A DNA stretch of 14,168 nucleotides from F23-D06 sp045600525 (lineage in GTDB: Bacteria; Bacteroidota; Bacteroidia; Bacteroidales; WCHB1-69), in the NCBI GenBank assembly GCA_045600525.1, contig JAZRYC010000075.1, positions 1 to 14,168 on the forward strand. The letters are read 5' to 3'. The position numbers and the translations under genes are program-made. Positions 13,545 through 14,168 of this stretch are shown here, in pieces. Under the pieces are notes generated by a model. That model ran no database searches and had not been told where the DNA came from. It was given only the letters and a program-made list of their open reading frames with translations. Every line of letters starts with the position of its first letter. Position 1 is the stretch's first letter.

Positions 13545-14168
13545 TTAGATGATACCTTGAGCGAGCATAGCTTTTGCGACGCGCATGAAACCAGCGATGT
13601 TAGCGCCCTTAACATAGTTGATAGAGCCATCAGCTTGTTTGCCATATTCAACGCACATGTCATAAATGTCGTTCATGATCTTGTGCAACTTAGCGTCAAC
13701 TTCAGGAGCAGTCCAGTTGATGTGACCTGCGTTCTGGCAGATTTCAAGACCGGAGGTAGCAACACCACCAGCGTTTACAGCCTTACCAGGAGCGAAAGGA
13801 ATGCCAGCGTTTTGGATAGCTGCGATAGCGCCAGGTTGGCAACCCATGTTGGAAACTTCAGCAACATATTGTACGCCGTTAGCGAGCAATTCTTTAGCGT
13901 CTTCTTCAGCCATTTCATTTTGGAAAGCGCAAGGGCAAGCGATGTCACACTTAACCGTCCAAGCCTTCTTACCAGGGGTGAAGATAGCTTTGCCAGGGAA
14001 TTTGTCAGCCATATCTTGAACTTTGTTACGACGAGAGTCGCGCATAACGAGCATATAGTCGATCATTTCTTTGTTTACGCCTTCAGGAAGTTCGCAAACG
14101 CCATCAGGACCAGAGAGAGCAACTACCTTAGCACCGAGTTCGGTAGCCTTTGTAGCAGCACCCCAAGC
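13545..14168 (-). CDS. gdhA: NADP-type hexameric glutamate dehydrogenase, C-terminal half (partial)
   Basis: 207 codons are visible; the N-terminal half and start are beyond the right edge. The enzyme interconverts glutamate and 2-oxoglutarate plus ammonia and is the main ammonia-assimilation route in many gut Bacteroidales. The fragment opens within the Rossmann domain (AWGAATKATELGAKVVALSG) and continues with DSRRNKVQDMA. It then has the family hallmark CDIACPCAFQNE (fragment residues 74-85), YVAEVSNMGCQPGA, and GKAVNAGGVATSGLE. It ends GFMRVAKAMLAQGII, as hexameric small-subunit GDHs do. Reading is continuous to the window edge, although the first Met in frame is at 14066, so that Met is internal. 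NADP preference is by similarity to the bacterial class; the cofactor-specifying loop is only partly in view. The terminator at 13492-13520 lies 25 bases past the stop. Confidence 0.94.
   Translation of the reverse strand, partial: AWGAATKATELGAKVVALSGPDGVCELPEGVNKEMIDYMLVMRDSRRNKVQDMADKFPGKAIFTPGKKAWTVKCDIACPCAFQNEMAEEDAKELLANGVQYVAEVSNMGCQPGAIAAIQNAGIPFAPGKAVNAGGVATSGLEICQNAGHINWTAPEVDAKLHKIMNDIYDMCVEYGKQADGSINYVKGANIAGFMRVAKAMLAQGII

Noticed and set aside
1..14168. CRISPR arrays, tRNA or rRNA genes, insertion sequences, riboswitches
   Set aside because: Reading both strands I found no regularly spaced repeats, cloverleaf-like sequences, transposase fragments, terminal inverted repeats or recognisable aptamer cores.

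Overview
The window looks like chromosome of an anaerobic member of the Bacteroidetes, most likely an uncultured Bacteroidales. The evidence is the family content: two FISUMP (Fibrobacter succinogenes major paralogous domain) surface proteins, an S9B dipeptidyl peptidase IV, a Bacteroidetes-style OmpA domain, a DUF721 protein and a small 'QGRTVTWFA' helix-turn-helix protein. It is supported by repeated matches to the Bacteroidetes -7 promoter element TAnnTTTG, several of them followed by CCGC or CAGC. There are no rRNA or tRNA genes, CRISPR arrays or insertion sequences that I can see, and no gene-free stretch longer than about 210 bases.

Layout. Positions 1-2154 (minus strand) hold two tandem secreted proteins of the FISUMP type; the left one is cut by the window edge. 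Positions 2265-3401 (minus) hold a small HTH regulator and a complete MntA-HepT type toxin-antitoxin pair, which sits 11 bases behind the dipeptidyl peptidase IV gene (3413-5590, minus). A compact divergent promoter region separates the peptidase from a DUF721 gene (5718-6008, plus), whose end overlaps the convergent aroE gene by 6 bases. aroE, a DedA membrane protein and a TPR protein form a tight minus-strand operon transcribed TPR, DedA, aroE (8973 to 6003). Upstream of it is a periplasmic protein that joins a TonB C-terminal domain to an OmpA-like domain (9069-10175, minus), with its own terminator.

Positions 10320-13447 (plus) are the most interesting part: four tightly packed genes encoding a DRTGG-domain protein, a stand-alone GHKL/anti-sigma-type ATPase, a [FeFe]-hydrogenase-like protein with two ferredoxin clusters and a C-terminal Fes cluster, and a predicted ArsP_2-family metal exporter. 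The hydrogenase-like protein keeps the four cysteines that would hold the H-cluster but has Phe where catalytic enzymes have the proton-transfer Cys. It also ends without a PAS, kinase or phosphatase output domain. My inference is a redox- or H2-sensing regulatory module in which sensor and ATPase are separate polypeptides, here coupled to a metal transporter. The window closes with the C-terminal half of a hexameric glutamate dehydrogenase (minus strand), separated from the exporter by a strong, probably bidirectional terminator.
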